Assembly (NCBI GenBank): GCA_017454075.1
Contig: JAFTDQ010000014.1
Location: 1 to 27,785, forward strand
Reading direction: 5' to 3'
DNA: 27,785 nt
Origin: Clostridia bacterium
GTDB lineage: Bacteria; Bacillota_A; Clostridia; Oscillospirales; CAG-272
In this document: in pieces, positions 15,367-22,372 of the stretch
Layout: each line of letters starts with the position of its first letter
Position numbering within the stretch: position 1 is the first letter of the stretch
Notes under the pieces: model-generated
What the model saw: only the letters and a program-made list of their open reading frames with translations
Database searches by the model: none
What the model was told of the DNA's origin: nothing
Translations under genes and position numbers: made by a program

Positions 15367-17274
15367 TTACCTCTGTGTTACAGTTTTTTCGTCCCAATAC
15401 ATTTTCGGTTCGTTTTTATAATTGACCTTGCCTTCCTCAAGGGGGAAAGGCATATCCTCGGCGATCCTATCGATACCGAACCGCCTCAGTTTCATCTGCA
15501 GTTCCCTGTTAAGGAGAGACACGACTCCGTTTTTCTGTTCGAGCGCGAATTTCAGCGCGGCATCACGGTCGGGACCGGAGACCGTTTTTTCAATCATTTC
15601 CTCCATACGTTTCCCGTAGCGGAGGAAAGTGAAATAAATCCTGTAATAAAGCACCTGAAGAGACGCGCGCTCGACCCTTGCGCGGCGTTCGGCAGTGTCG
15701 GCGCCCTCGGCAGCGAGCCGGAAAAGCTCCTCCGCCCTGTCGATAAACGACGTATCAGTCAGATACTCGTTGTCGGCGTAGGCCAGCCAGTCCGTCCTCG
15801 GGGATATTTCGGAAGGCGGAGGGAGCGGATGCTCGTTCTTTATATATCTCGGCGGTATGACGTCCGTCGGATCGGCAAAAATATGAAAATGCGCGTCCTT
15901 AGAACAATCGTGCGCGAGGTCTATATATTCTCTCAGATATTTCCACCCCGGTCCGTAAAAGCCCGCGAGGAACTCGTTTATGTGGCGGTCGTATTCCTCC
16001 TCGCTCATATAGGGATCCCAGAGACATTTGCTTACGAGATATCCCTTGAGCTCGTCGAACTTGCCGCTTTTCGAGTTCCCGAGCCCCTGCTCGAATACCC
16101 CGTCGACGTTGTTTTCGGCAAAGAGCCGGATATTCTGTCTGATCACGCCGAGATTGGGAAACGGCGCCGGGTAATGGTCGAAATTCGTTATATAATCCCA
16201 GATGTGTATTCTGTCGCAGAGCCCGCTCCACGCCCTGAGGTTTTCGGCAAACGTGTGTTTGTTTTTCTGGTTGAGTCTCTGTTCGTAAAACTCAACCGAA
16301 CAGTCTTCGAGAGGATGGGAAAAACACGAAAGAAGCGAGATGACCCTTATGATCACGTTTTTCCGGGGTCTTATCGTCTTCGGCGGATCGAGCGAGAACT
16401 GATACGCCATGGTCTCTATCATGACGTCGGGGAACTCGTCCTCTATAGCCTCGGCTATTCTGTTCGCAAAGGCGAAAACCGTCGCCCCGTCGCATCCTTC
16501 GCGCTCTTCGAGAGCCCGGCATTTTTCGCAGCCGCAGTGATTTGAGTTGTCCGCCTGAGAGACAGACAGAATCGAGCCCTTCGGGTCTTTTCTTATCGCC
16601 TTCCTGACGTTTTCGAGCACCGTTTCAAAGGTCTCGTCGTCTGTCAGACAGGGGGTCGGCGTCGTGAAAGCCGGCTTGTCCTCTCCGGAAAGATGGAATA
16701 TCGTGTGACAGTACAGTCCGTCCGTCCAGGTTATCGCTCCGCCGTGATCCTCGTCAAGACCGGCGTGCTCCCCGCCGTTGAAGCGCCGCTTGGCGGCAAT
16801 ATCGTTGCCGAAAAAACCAGTGCAGTAGGTGTCGCGGTACCTTATGACGGGCACTTCCTTCTTTTCAAAGGACAGCGGAACGGAGACGTCGCGGGTCTGA
16901 GGTATCACCTCAGCCTCGTCCGATAGGAAACGGCATCCGAGAAGGTCCTCGAGAAACGCGTAAACGCCGTAGAGCGTTCCTCTTTTTCTTCCGCCGTATA
17001 TGCGTATACCGTCGCCGTCAGACGAACTGATAACAAACCCGTCGTCCCCGAGATCATCTGCGTCGGGAAGGCATCCCGAACCCACGAAAATGACGTTTTC
17101 TCCCTCGGCTCCGGTTTTCACGGGCAGGGCGCATCCGCTTATCTTTTCAATGTATTTCGAAAGTTCCTCCGACGCGAATTTCTCTGACGGGGAGGCCCCG
17201 GGGCAGAGCGAGATACAGTATCCGCTCGCCCCGTCCCTCACTATATATCTTTTTGTTTCGTCTTTTACAATCAT
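15367..17274 (-). CDS. DUF4838 carbohydrate-active protein (GH67/GH20-like architecture)
   Basis: A 635-residue protein recognised as DUF4838 type. The N-terminal part (about 15-140; FASEELSKYIEKISG, GGRKRGTLYGVYAFLEDLLGCRFL) is the small alpha/beta domain that precedes catalytic barrels in GH20/GH67-like enzymes. The following barrel has the NHCGCEKCRALEE cysteine cluster, IRVISLLSCFSHPL, WDYITNFDHYPAPFPN and GVFEQGLG, all usual in DUF4838 proteins. These occur in glycan loci and are thought to be hydrolases, but no activity is established to my knowledge. It has no signal peptide, unlike the lipoproteins that follow it, so it is probably cytoplasmic. It begins 12 bases after the BNR gene and ends five bases before paralog 5. 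The Shine-Dalgarno is weak. Confidence 0.8.
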   Translation of the reverse strand: MIVKDETKRYIVRDGASGYCISLCPGASPSEKFASEELSKYIEKISGCALPVKTGAEGENVIFVGSGCLPDADDLGDDGFVISSSDGDGIRIYGGRKRGTLYGVYAFLEDLLGCRFLSDEAEVIPQTRDVSVPLSFEKKEVPVIRYRDTYCTGFFGNDIAAKRRFNGGEHAGLDEDHGGAITWTDGLYCHTIFHLSGEDKPAFTTPTPCLTDDETFETVLENVRKAIRKDPKGSILSVSQADNSNHCGCEKCRALEEREGCDGATVFAFANRIAEAIEDEFPDVMIETMAYQFSLDPPKTIRPRKNVIIRVISLLSCFSHPLEDCSVEFYEQRLNQKNKHTFAENLRAWSGLCDRIHIWDYITNFDHYPAPFPNLGVIRQNIRLFAENNVDGVFEQGLGNSKSGKFDELKGYLVSKCLWDPYMSEEEYDRHINEFLAGFYGPGWKYLREYIDLAHDCSKDAHFHIFADPTDVIPPRYIKNEHPLPPPSEISPRTDWLAYADNEYLTDTSFIDRAEELFRLAAEGADTAERRARVERASLQVLYYRIYFTFLRYGKRMEEMIEKTVSGPDRDAALKFALEQKNGVVSLLNRELQMKLRRFGIDRIAEDMPFPLEEGKVNYKNEPKMYWDEKTVTQR

Positions 17275-17286
17275 AGGTCCGTCAAA

Positions 17287-18360
17287 TCAGTCAAACGGAT
17301 ATACCCGCGGGTCGATGAGCTCTCCGTATCTTATCTTCTTGATGACCCCGTCGTTCGGGTCGGCCTGATATCCCGCGAGCATATAGTCGCCTCCGTCGAA
17401 AAGGTCCGGGTAGGCGGAGTGCCCGCGCCAGTCTATGATGAGCGGGTCGTCCCAAGGGAAGGTCTTTCCTCCGTCGCGGCTTACAATAGCGATCAGCGGA
17501 GAGCGCTCGTCGTCGACTTCCCTCACCCTCGTCACGAACTTCGGAACGGGATTGAAAAGCGCCACGTAAAGATCACCGACGGGCTTTATCATCATGGGAG
17601 CGCAGGGGGAGGAAAATCCCCTGTTCGGCATCGGCTTCGTCCAGGTCTTTCCGCCGTCGAAGGAATCGGACTCGTACTGATAAAAAAGGTCGGTGCGCGA
17701 GAAGGTCCTGATGACGCCGTCGGCCGTCTCAAACGACATCGGCTCCTGAAGCCCGGAATCGGACCACGGCTCGGGAACGCCCTCGTACCTTTTGTCGGCC
17801 TCATACCACGTGCGGCCGTCGTCGTCCGACATGAAATACGCCGTACTTGCGTGTCCTTTGAAAGGTCTGCCGCCGTGGAAGGCGACGGGGACGAGGATAC
17901 GTCCGCTCTTCAGCATTACGGCGTGACCGTTTTCAAAAACGAAATAGAGGTCGGGAGGAGTTATGACTATCGGTTCGGACCATGTTTCCCCTTCGTCGGA
18001 CGAACGTACGAACCAGGTCTGGGCGACCTCAAGGAAATCGCATCCCGTCCTCTCCGCCGCGTTTCTGTGAATGAAAAACAGACCCATGTCTCCGTTATGC
18101 ATCCTCATGAGAGACGGGCACATGATGTTGTCCCTGCCGGAATTGTGATACAGGAAGAACCTCTCTCCCCAGGTCTCGCCCTCATCGCGGGATACGAGGC
18201 ATCCTATCTCGCAGGGCGAGTCGTCGTCGCCTCCGCTGTGATAATTCGACCATGCGTAGAGGATGGCGCCGTCCTTGCGGCGGATAAAGCATCCCTCGGA
18301 ATTTCTTGAGTTTTTCCAGTTTGTCGGAACGTATCCGACGATCCTTCCAACTTCTCTCAT
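17287..18360 (-). CDS. Sialidase-superfamily BNR/Asp-box protein A
   Basis: A 357-residue six-bladed beta-propeller protein with five Asp-box repeats of the S-x-D-x-G-x-T-W type: SRDEGETWGE, SSDEGETWSEP, SDDDGRTWYE, SFDGGKTWTKP and SRDGGKTFPW. Such repeats mark sialidases and relatives; SGLQEPMSFE and IRTFSRT are where family members place an active-site Glu and Arg. The canonical N-terminal FRIP motif is absent and there is no signal peptide, so sialidase activity is only a possibility; it may trim imported oligosaccharides or act on another acidic sugar. The start at 18360 is chosen because GGAGGG lies eight bases upstream; it follows the stop of protein B by one base. It is a paralog of the next gene (shared NSRNSEG and NDGVIKK motifs). 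Confidence 0.82.
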   Translation of the reverse strand: MREVGRIVGYVPTNWKNSRNSEGCFIRRKDGAILYAWSNYHSGGDDDSPCEIGCLVSRDEGETWGERFFLYHNSGRDNIMCPSLMRMHNGDMGLFFIHRNAAERTGCDFLEVAQTWFVRSSDEGETWSEPIVITPPDLYFVFENGHAVMLKSGRILVPVAFHGGRPFKGHASTAYFMSDDDGRTWYEADKRYEGVPEPWSDSGLQEPMSFETADGVIRTFSRTDLFYQYESDSFDGGKTWTKPMPNRGFSSPCAPMMIKPVGDLYVALFNPVPKFVTRVREVDDERSPLIAIVSRDGGKTFPWDDPLIIDWRGHSAYPDLFDGGDYMLAGYQADPNDGVIKKIRYGELIDPRVYPFD

Positions 18361-18361
18361 T

Positions 18362-19456
18362 TCAGTTTCCCTCCGTTTCGCTGCAGCTGACCTCATAAAA
18401 ATCCACGTAGTGCCAGTGATCGAGCTTTTTTATCACCCCGTCGTTGAGCGACTGATATCCTATAAGTAGGCATCCGTCTCCGATGTCGAAAAGGTCGGGA
18501 TAGCAGCAGTGCCCCCTGTTGTCAACAATAAGGGTCTTTTCCCAGTCGTATGTCTTTCCGCCGTCGACGCTGAAAAGCATAATGAGCGGAGAGCGCTCGT
18601 CCCTGTCGTAATGTCTTATGACGTATTTCGGCACGGGGTTGAAGGCGGCTACGCAGTATTTCCCGAATCTTTTTATCATCATAGGGGAACAGGGCGATGA
18701 AAACGTCCTGTTCGGCATCGGTTCCGACCAGGTTTCCCCGCCGTCGGCCGAATCCGTTTCGTACTGACATCCGAGGTCCGTGCGGGAATAAGTGCGTATC
18801 ACGCCGTCGTCGCATTCAAAAGCGACAGGCTCCTGCAGCCCGGATTCGGACCAGGGTCTCGGAACGCCGCGCTTGCGGTCGGCGATCTCCCGCCAGGTCT
18901 GTCCGTCGTCGTCCGAAACAAAAAACACTATCTCTGAAGGCGTTTCGCTTTTTTCATCCCTTATGCAGTTCGCGACCGGCACGAGAATGCGCCCGCTCTT
19001 CAGTCTTATGACGTGTCCGTTTTCAAGTACGTAGTTTTCGTTCTTCCGGGTGACTCGGACGGGCTCGGACCACGTCGCGCCCTCGTCACCTGACCTGACG
19101 AAAAGCACCGCTCCGTTTCTCTCGCTCTCATCCGAAGCTTTTGAACGGCTCACGCGGTAAAGCATGAACATTCCGAGATCGCCGTTCTGCATTCTGAGTA
19201 TGGACGGACACATATAGTTGTCCCCGTCATGTTTTTCATAAAGATAATGCCACTCTCCGAAGCTCTCGCCGTTGTCACGGGAAACAAGGCACGCGATGTT
19301 CGAGGCGGCGCTGTCATCCGAACTCCCTCCGTAATAAGAATAAGCGTAAATGATGGATCTGTCCTTCAGTCTGAAAAACGTCCCTTCGCTGTTCCGGGTA
19401 TTGGCGGCCGTCGTAGGCATGTACGAAACGACCTTTCCGCAGAATCTGTAGCTCAT
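18362..19456 (-). CDS. Sialidase-superfamily BNR/Asp-box protein B
   Basis: A 364-residue paralog of protein A and the first gene of the hydrolase operon. Five Asp boxes are visible: SRDNGESFGE, SGDEGATWSEP, SDDDGQTWRE, SADGGETWSEP and SVDGGKTYDWE, giving a beta-propeller. It shares TRNSEGTFFRLKD, NYMCPSILRMQNGDLGMF, SGLQEPVAFE, IRTYSRTD and NDGVIKK with its neighbour. No signal peptide and no FRIP motif, so it is probably cytoplasmic with uncertain substrate; sialic acid release is the family prototype. The ATG at 19456 has a perfect AGGAGG five bases upstream. An earlier in-frame ATG at 19558 lies upstream of the promoter and is rejected. Tandem duplication of the gene pair is likely. Confidence 0.82.
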   Translation of the reverse strand: MSYRFCGKVVSYMPTTAANTRNSEGTFFRLKDRSIIYAYSYYGGSSDDSAASNIACLVSRDNGESFGEWHYLYEKHDGDNYMCPSILRMQNGDLGMFMLYRVSRSKASDESERNGAVLFVRSGDEGATWSEPVRVTRKNENYVLENGHVIRLKSGRILVPVANCIRDEKSETPSEIVFFVSDDDGQTWREIADRKRGVPRPWSESGLQEPVAFECDDGVIRTYSRTDLGCQYETDSADGGETWSEPMPNRTFSSPCSPMMIKRFGKYCVAAFNPVPKYVIRHYDRDERSPLIMLFSVDGGKTYDWEKTLIVDNRGHCCYPDLFDIGDGCLLIGYQSLNDGVIKKLDHWHYVDFYEVSCSETEGN

Positions 19457-19490
19457 AGAAACCTCCTGGCGGCGACGCTGCCGCGGGCGC

Positions 19491-19528
19491 AATATTATCC
19501 GGGTTATACACCCATTCAGAATAATATT
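19491..19528. repeat. Inverted repeat across the -10 box and leader of the hydrolase operon
   Basis: AATATTAT (19491-19498) and ATAATATT (19521-19528) are 8-bp inverted repeats; the right arm overlaps the -10 box. Between them GGGT and ACCC (19501-19504 and 19510-19513) form a further small stem. It could be an operator or a leader hairpin; part of the symmetry may come from the AT-rich -10 itself. Confidence 0.35.
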
Positions 19529-19552
19529 ACCAAAAAACGGGCGGATTGACAA
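19524..19552 (-). promoter_or_regulatory. Promoter of the sialidase/DUF4838/GH123-like operon
   Basis: On the minus strand TTGTCA (19547-19552) and TAATAT (19524-19529) are separated by 17 bases. It lies about 70 bases before the ATG of BNR protein B and downstream of the PBP terminator. It is the only good promoter before the eight-gene hydrolase operon. Confidence 0.8.
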
Positions 19553-19563
19553 GAACAAATTCC

Positions 19564-19586
19564 GACATTTTATTTGATAAAATGTC
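19564..19586. promoter_or_regulatory. Perfect palindrome upstream of the hydrolase operon promoter, candidate regulator site
   Basis: Arms GACATTTTAT (19564-19573) and ATAAAATGTC (19577-19586) are perfect inverted repeats around a 3-base centre. The site ends 11 bases upstream of the -35 box, a position typical of activator binding or of upstream repression. It is AT-rich, with no T-run to make it a terminator. Confidence 0.65.
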
Positions 19587-19630
19587 TTAAATCGTTCAAG
19601 CGGTCCGCGGCGGGAAAAACCTCGGTTCGC

Positions 19631-19658
19631 AAAAGCCGGAGGAGGTCCTCCGGCTTTT
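19631..19658 (-). terminator. Intrinsic terminator of the PBP1A gene
   Basis: A 13-bp perfect stem (AAAAGCCGGAGGA at 19631-19643 with its complement at 19646-19658) lies six bases after the PBP stop codon. The minus-strand side ends in TTTT. The A/T flanks make it usable in both directions, and it insulates the hydrolase operon promoter. Confidence 0.85.
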
Positions 19659-19664
19659 GAAATA

Positions 19665-22253
19665 CTATTCTCCCGGAGCCGCGGTCTCGGGCGGCTCGGT
19701 CACAGGGATCGGTTCGGGCTGATAATGCAAATGCTCCGTACAGATCCGGTTCCCCTTGTAGAAACTGTAGGTCTTTGACGTCGATATCTTTGAGGAATAT
19801 CCCGTGAACATACCGTTTGAAAGAAGATTCTGGTAATACGGGACCGATCCCGTGAGCCCGTCCGTGGAATACCCCGCCGGGAGCGCCTGCATGGTATAAG
19901 ACGCGTCGGCGATCTTTATGTTGTAAGGCATCGAGCGGAACAGATTGAGCAGACCGACCTTTTTAACGGTAGATCCGGCCTTTACGCACCCGTCGGTGGC
20001 GACGCCTCCGGTCTTGGTGTCGTAATCGACCATGACGTGAATGGTGCAGTACGAGGTCGGCTCGGTGCCGTCGACGAAGAATCCGCTCTCCTCGCGGCTC
20101 CCTCTCGGATCAGCGCGGCAGGCGTCCGTCGCTAGACATCCCGAATCCTTGCAGTACTTTACGTTTATTATACCCGGCGCGAGGGTGAACTTTTCCTGCT
20201 CGCCGCCGGACAGATATTTCTGATGGACCTTCGTCATTATTGCGTCCCACGCGGCGAGGGTGGTCTTTGAAGACGAATATTTGGACATGGATCGCGGCAT
20301 GGAATAACCGAACCAAACGCCGGCTACGTAATACGGAGTATATCCGACGAACCAGTAGTCCTGCGCGTTCTGCGACGTTCCCGTCTTTCCGGCGACGTCC
20401 ATCGATTTTCTGAGCGATATGGAGGTCGCGGTGCCGCTCGATACGACCGACTGGAGTATCCGGGTCATTATCGACGCGTTCTGCTCCGACATTACGATGG
20501 AACTCTTCTTTTCGTTCTCGGCCACGACGTTCCCTTCCTGGTCGAGTATGCGGAGGATTATCCTCTCCTCGTTGAACACGCCGTTGTTTGCAAAGATCTG
20601 GAAGGCCGCCGTCATTTCCTTGACGGTCACGCCGTATGTGAGCTGTCCCATTGCGAGAGGAGCTATAGACTTGTCTGAAAAAACCTTGCCGGACGAGGTC
20701 ACCGTGCCGTCGACGAGCGTCGAGATGCCGACCTTTTCGGTGAGGAAGCTGAACGAGTTGTCGAACCCGAGGACCAGAAGCACTCGGCACGCAACGGTAT
20801 TCTTCGAGACCCTGACGGCGTCGTGCACCGTCGTGAGCCCGGCGTATGAATCCGGCAGGTTCGCGGGATAGCCGTGCTTGTTGGAATAAACTATGTTGCC
20901 CGTTTCCTTGTCGATCGTCTGCGTTCCGAAATTGAGCGGAGAGTCGTCGAAGACAGAGCCGTAGGTTATGAGACCGGCTTCGAAGGCGGGCGCGTAAACC
21001 GAGATCGGCTTGAAGGAAGAGCCCGGGGGTCTCCTCGTCATCGTCGCGTAATTCAGGAGGAGGTTGGCCGTTTTTTTGCCGCGGCCTCCGACAAGCGCGA
21101 CCACGTTGCCGTTTTTGGGGTCTATGATGACAAACCCCGACTCCGGCTGGACGGGGGATTTATCGACCTTCTGGAAGCTCGAGTTATTTTCGTAGTACTC
21201 TTCGACTATCCTCTGTATTTCGGGATCCTGGGCGGTCACGATGGTATATCCGCCGGTGAGGAGCGCCTTTTCCGCGACGATCGAGGTATAGCCGAATTTT
21301 TCAACGAGCATTCGCGTCGCTTCCTGCTGCGCCGCGTCGGTGTACCACGAATGGACGTTTGACGGAACGTCCTCGTCCTCGCCGCCTATATTGAGCACCA
21401 GATCCTTCTCGTAAGCCGACGCGTACTCTTCCTGTGTGATCTTTCCCTGTTCGTACATCAGGGACAGGACGAGATTACGCCTTTTCGCGTTTGCCTGAGG
21501 ATGAAGGATAGGATCGTATCTGTAGGGGTTCTGAGTTATCCCGGCGATTGCCGCCGATTCGATAAGCGTGAGATCCTTGACCTCTTTGCCGAAATAAGTG
21601 TATGCGGCCGCCCCTATCCCGTAGCAGCCCTCGGACAGATATATACTGTTGAGATACATTTCGAGTATCTCTGTTTTGTCGTATTTCTTTTCGAGGTTGA
21701 GCGCCTGGAAAATCTCGCCGATCTTTCGCTGGAGCGTCACCTCGTCGTTTCCCGTAACGTTTTTGATTAACTGCTGGGTTATCGTGGAGCCGCCCTCCAT
21801 GGATCTGCCGGTCACGAATTTAAGGGCGACACCCCCGAGCCGGTACCAGTCCACGCCGTGATGCGTGTCAAAGCGTTTGTCCTCAACCGCCTTGAACGCG
21901 GGCCCGATGTATTTGTTGAAATCGGAATAAGCGACCCAGACCCTGTTTTCGCTCGACGAGAGGCGTTCGCTTTCCATCTCAACGACGTTTCCGTTTTTGT
22001 CCTCATACGCGACCATCGTCGTGAGACTCTTGTCGGAAACCAGCAGGTCAAAATCGTCAACGCTCGTGTTGATGTAGTTTTTTATATATACGAGAAACGT
22101 TATCCCGACGACGGTGGCGGTTATCGCGCCGACAAGTCCGATCGTCATGAGGATATTGAAAATATAGCCGACGAACCGAAGAACGGTTTTTCCTCCCGTC
22201 TTTACAGCCTTAGCCATCTCGTCCCCCCAGTCCACGTCCTTGTAACTGTTCAT
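19665..22253 (-). CDS. Class A penicillin-binding protein 1A (transglycosylase/transpeptidase)
   Basis: An 862-residue bifunctional peptidoglycan synthase that polymerises lipid II and cross-links stem peptides outside the membrane. Order: short cytoplasmic N terminus, one membrane helix (about 27-57), GT51 transglycosylase domain with catalytic Glu124 in EDKRFDTHHG and GGSTITQQLIKN, then the transpeptidase with Ser412-x-x-Lys415 (GSSFKP), SKN in the SxN position, and the KTG motif at Lys623 (GKTGTSQN). The C-terminal tail is Pro/Glu/Thr-rich. No PASTA domain is seen. AGGAG lies 13 bases before the ATG, rather far; the internal Met13 is a possible alternative start. It has its own promoter and terminator, so it is monocistronic between dnaE and the glycan operon. 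Confidence 0.95.
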   Translation of the reverse strand: MNSYKDVDWGDEMAKAVKTGGKTVLRFVGYIFNILMTIGLVGAITATVVGITFLVYIKNYINTSVDDFDLLVSDKSLTTMVAYEDKNGNVVEMESERLSSSENRVWVAYSDFNKYIGPAFKAVEDKRFDTHHGVDWYRLGGVALKFVTGRSMEGGSTITQQLIKNVTGNDEVTLQRKIGEIFQALNLEKKYDKTEILEMYLNSIYLSEGCYGIGAAAYTYFGKEVKDLTLIESAAIAGITQNPYRYDPILHPQANAKRRNLVLSLMYEQGKITQEEYASAYEKDLVLNIGGEDEDVPSNVHSWYTDAAQQEATRMLVEKFGYTSIVAEKALLTGGYTIVTAQDPEIQRIVEEYYENNSSFQKVDKSPVQPESGFVIIDPKNGNVVALVGGRGKKTANLLLNYATMTRRPPGSSFKPISVYAPAFEAGLITYGSVFDDSPLNFGTQTIDKETGNIVYSNKHGYPANLPDSYAGLTTVHDAVRVSKNTVACRVLLVLGFDNSFSFLTEKVGISTLVDGTVTSSGKVFSDKSIAPLAMGQLTYGVTVKEMTAAFQIFANNGVFNEERIILRILDQEGNVVAENEKKSSIVMSEQNASIMTRILQSVVSSGTATSISLRKSMDVAGKTGTSQNAQDYWFVGYTPYYVAGVWFGYSMPRSMSKYSSSKTTLAAWDAIMTKVHQKYLSGGEQEKFTLAPGIINVKYCKDSGCLATDACRADPRGSREESGFFVDGTEPTSYCTIHVMVDYDTKTGGVATDGCVKAGSTVKKVGLLNLFRSMPYNIKIADASYTMQALPAGYSTDGLTGSVPYYQNLLSNGMFTGYSSKISTSKTYSFYKGNRICTEHLHYQPEPIPVTEPPETAAPGE

Positions 22254-22326
22254 TGTATTCAGCCATCTCCTGAAATCAGGCTCGCGAGCGAGTTTTTGAG
22301 CAGATAAAATCCGCTGAATCGCTTAT

Positions 22327-22355
22327 ATTATACACCCGTTTTTTTAACCTGTCGT
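22327..22355 (-). promoter_or_regulatory. Promoter of the PBP1A gene
   Basis: A perfect TATAAT (22327-22332) on the minus strand is preceded after 17 bases by ACGACA (22350-22355; four of six consensus bases). It lies in the 119-base gap between dnaE and the PBP gene. No terminator is visible after dnaE, so read-through from dnaE is also possible. Confidence 0.75.
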
Positions 22356-22372
22356 GAACGCGGCGGAAAATC

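Noticed and set aside
15292..16545. Plus-strand open frame of 417 codons opposite the DUF4838 gene
   Set aside because: It is antisense to a protein with clear family motifs, is Arg/Val-rich as mirror frames usually are, and crosses an operon junction.
19457..19558. N-terminal extension of BNR protein B to an upstream ATG
   Set aside because: The extension would start upstream of the promoter -10 box, and a perfect AGGAGG precedes the internal ATG at 19456.
22206..22262. Short frame starting with an ATG directly after AGGAG upstream of the PBP gene (possible leader peptide)
   Set aside because: The ATG abuts the Shine-Dalgarno with no spacing, so it could not initiate well; the 18-codon peptide has no regulatory features.
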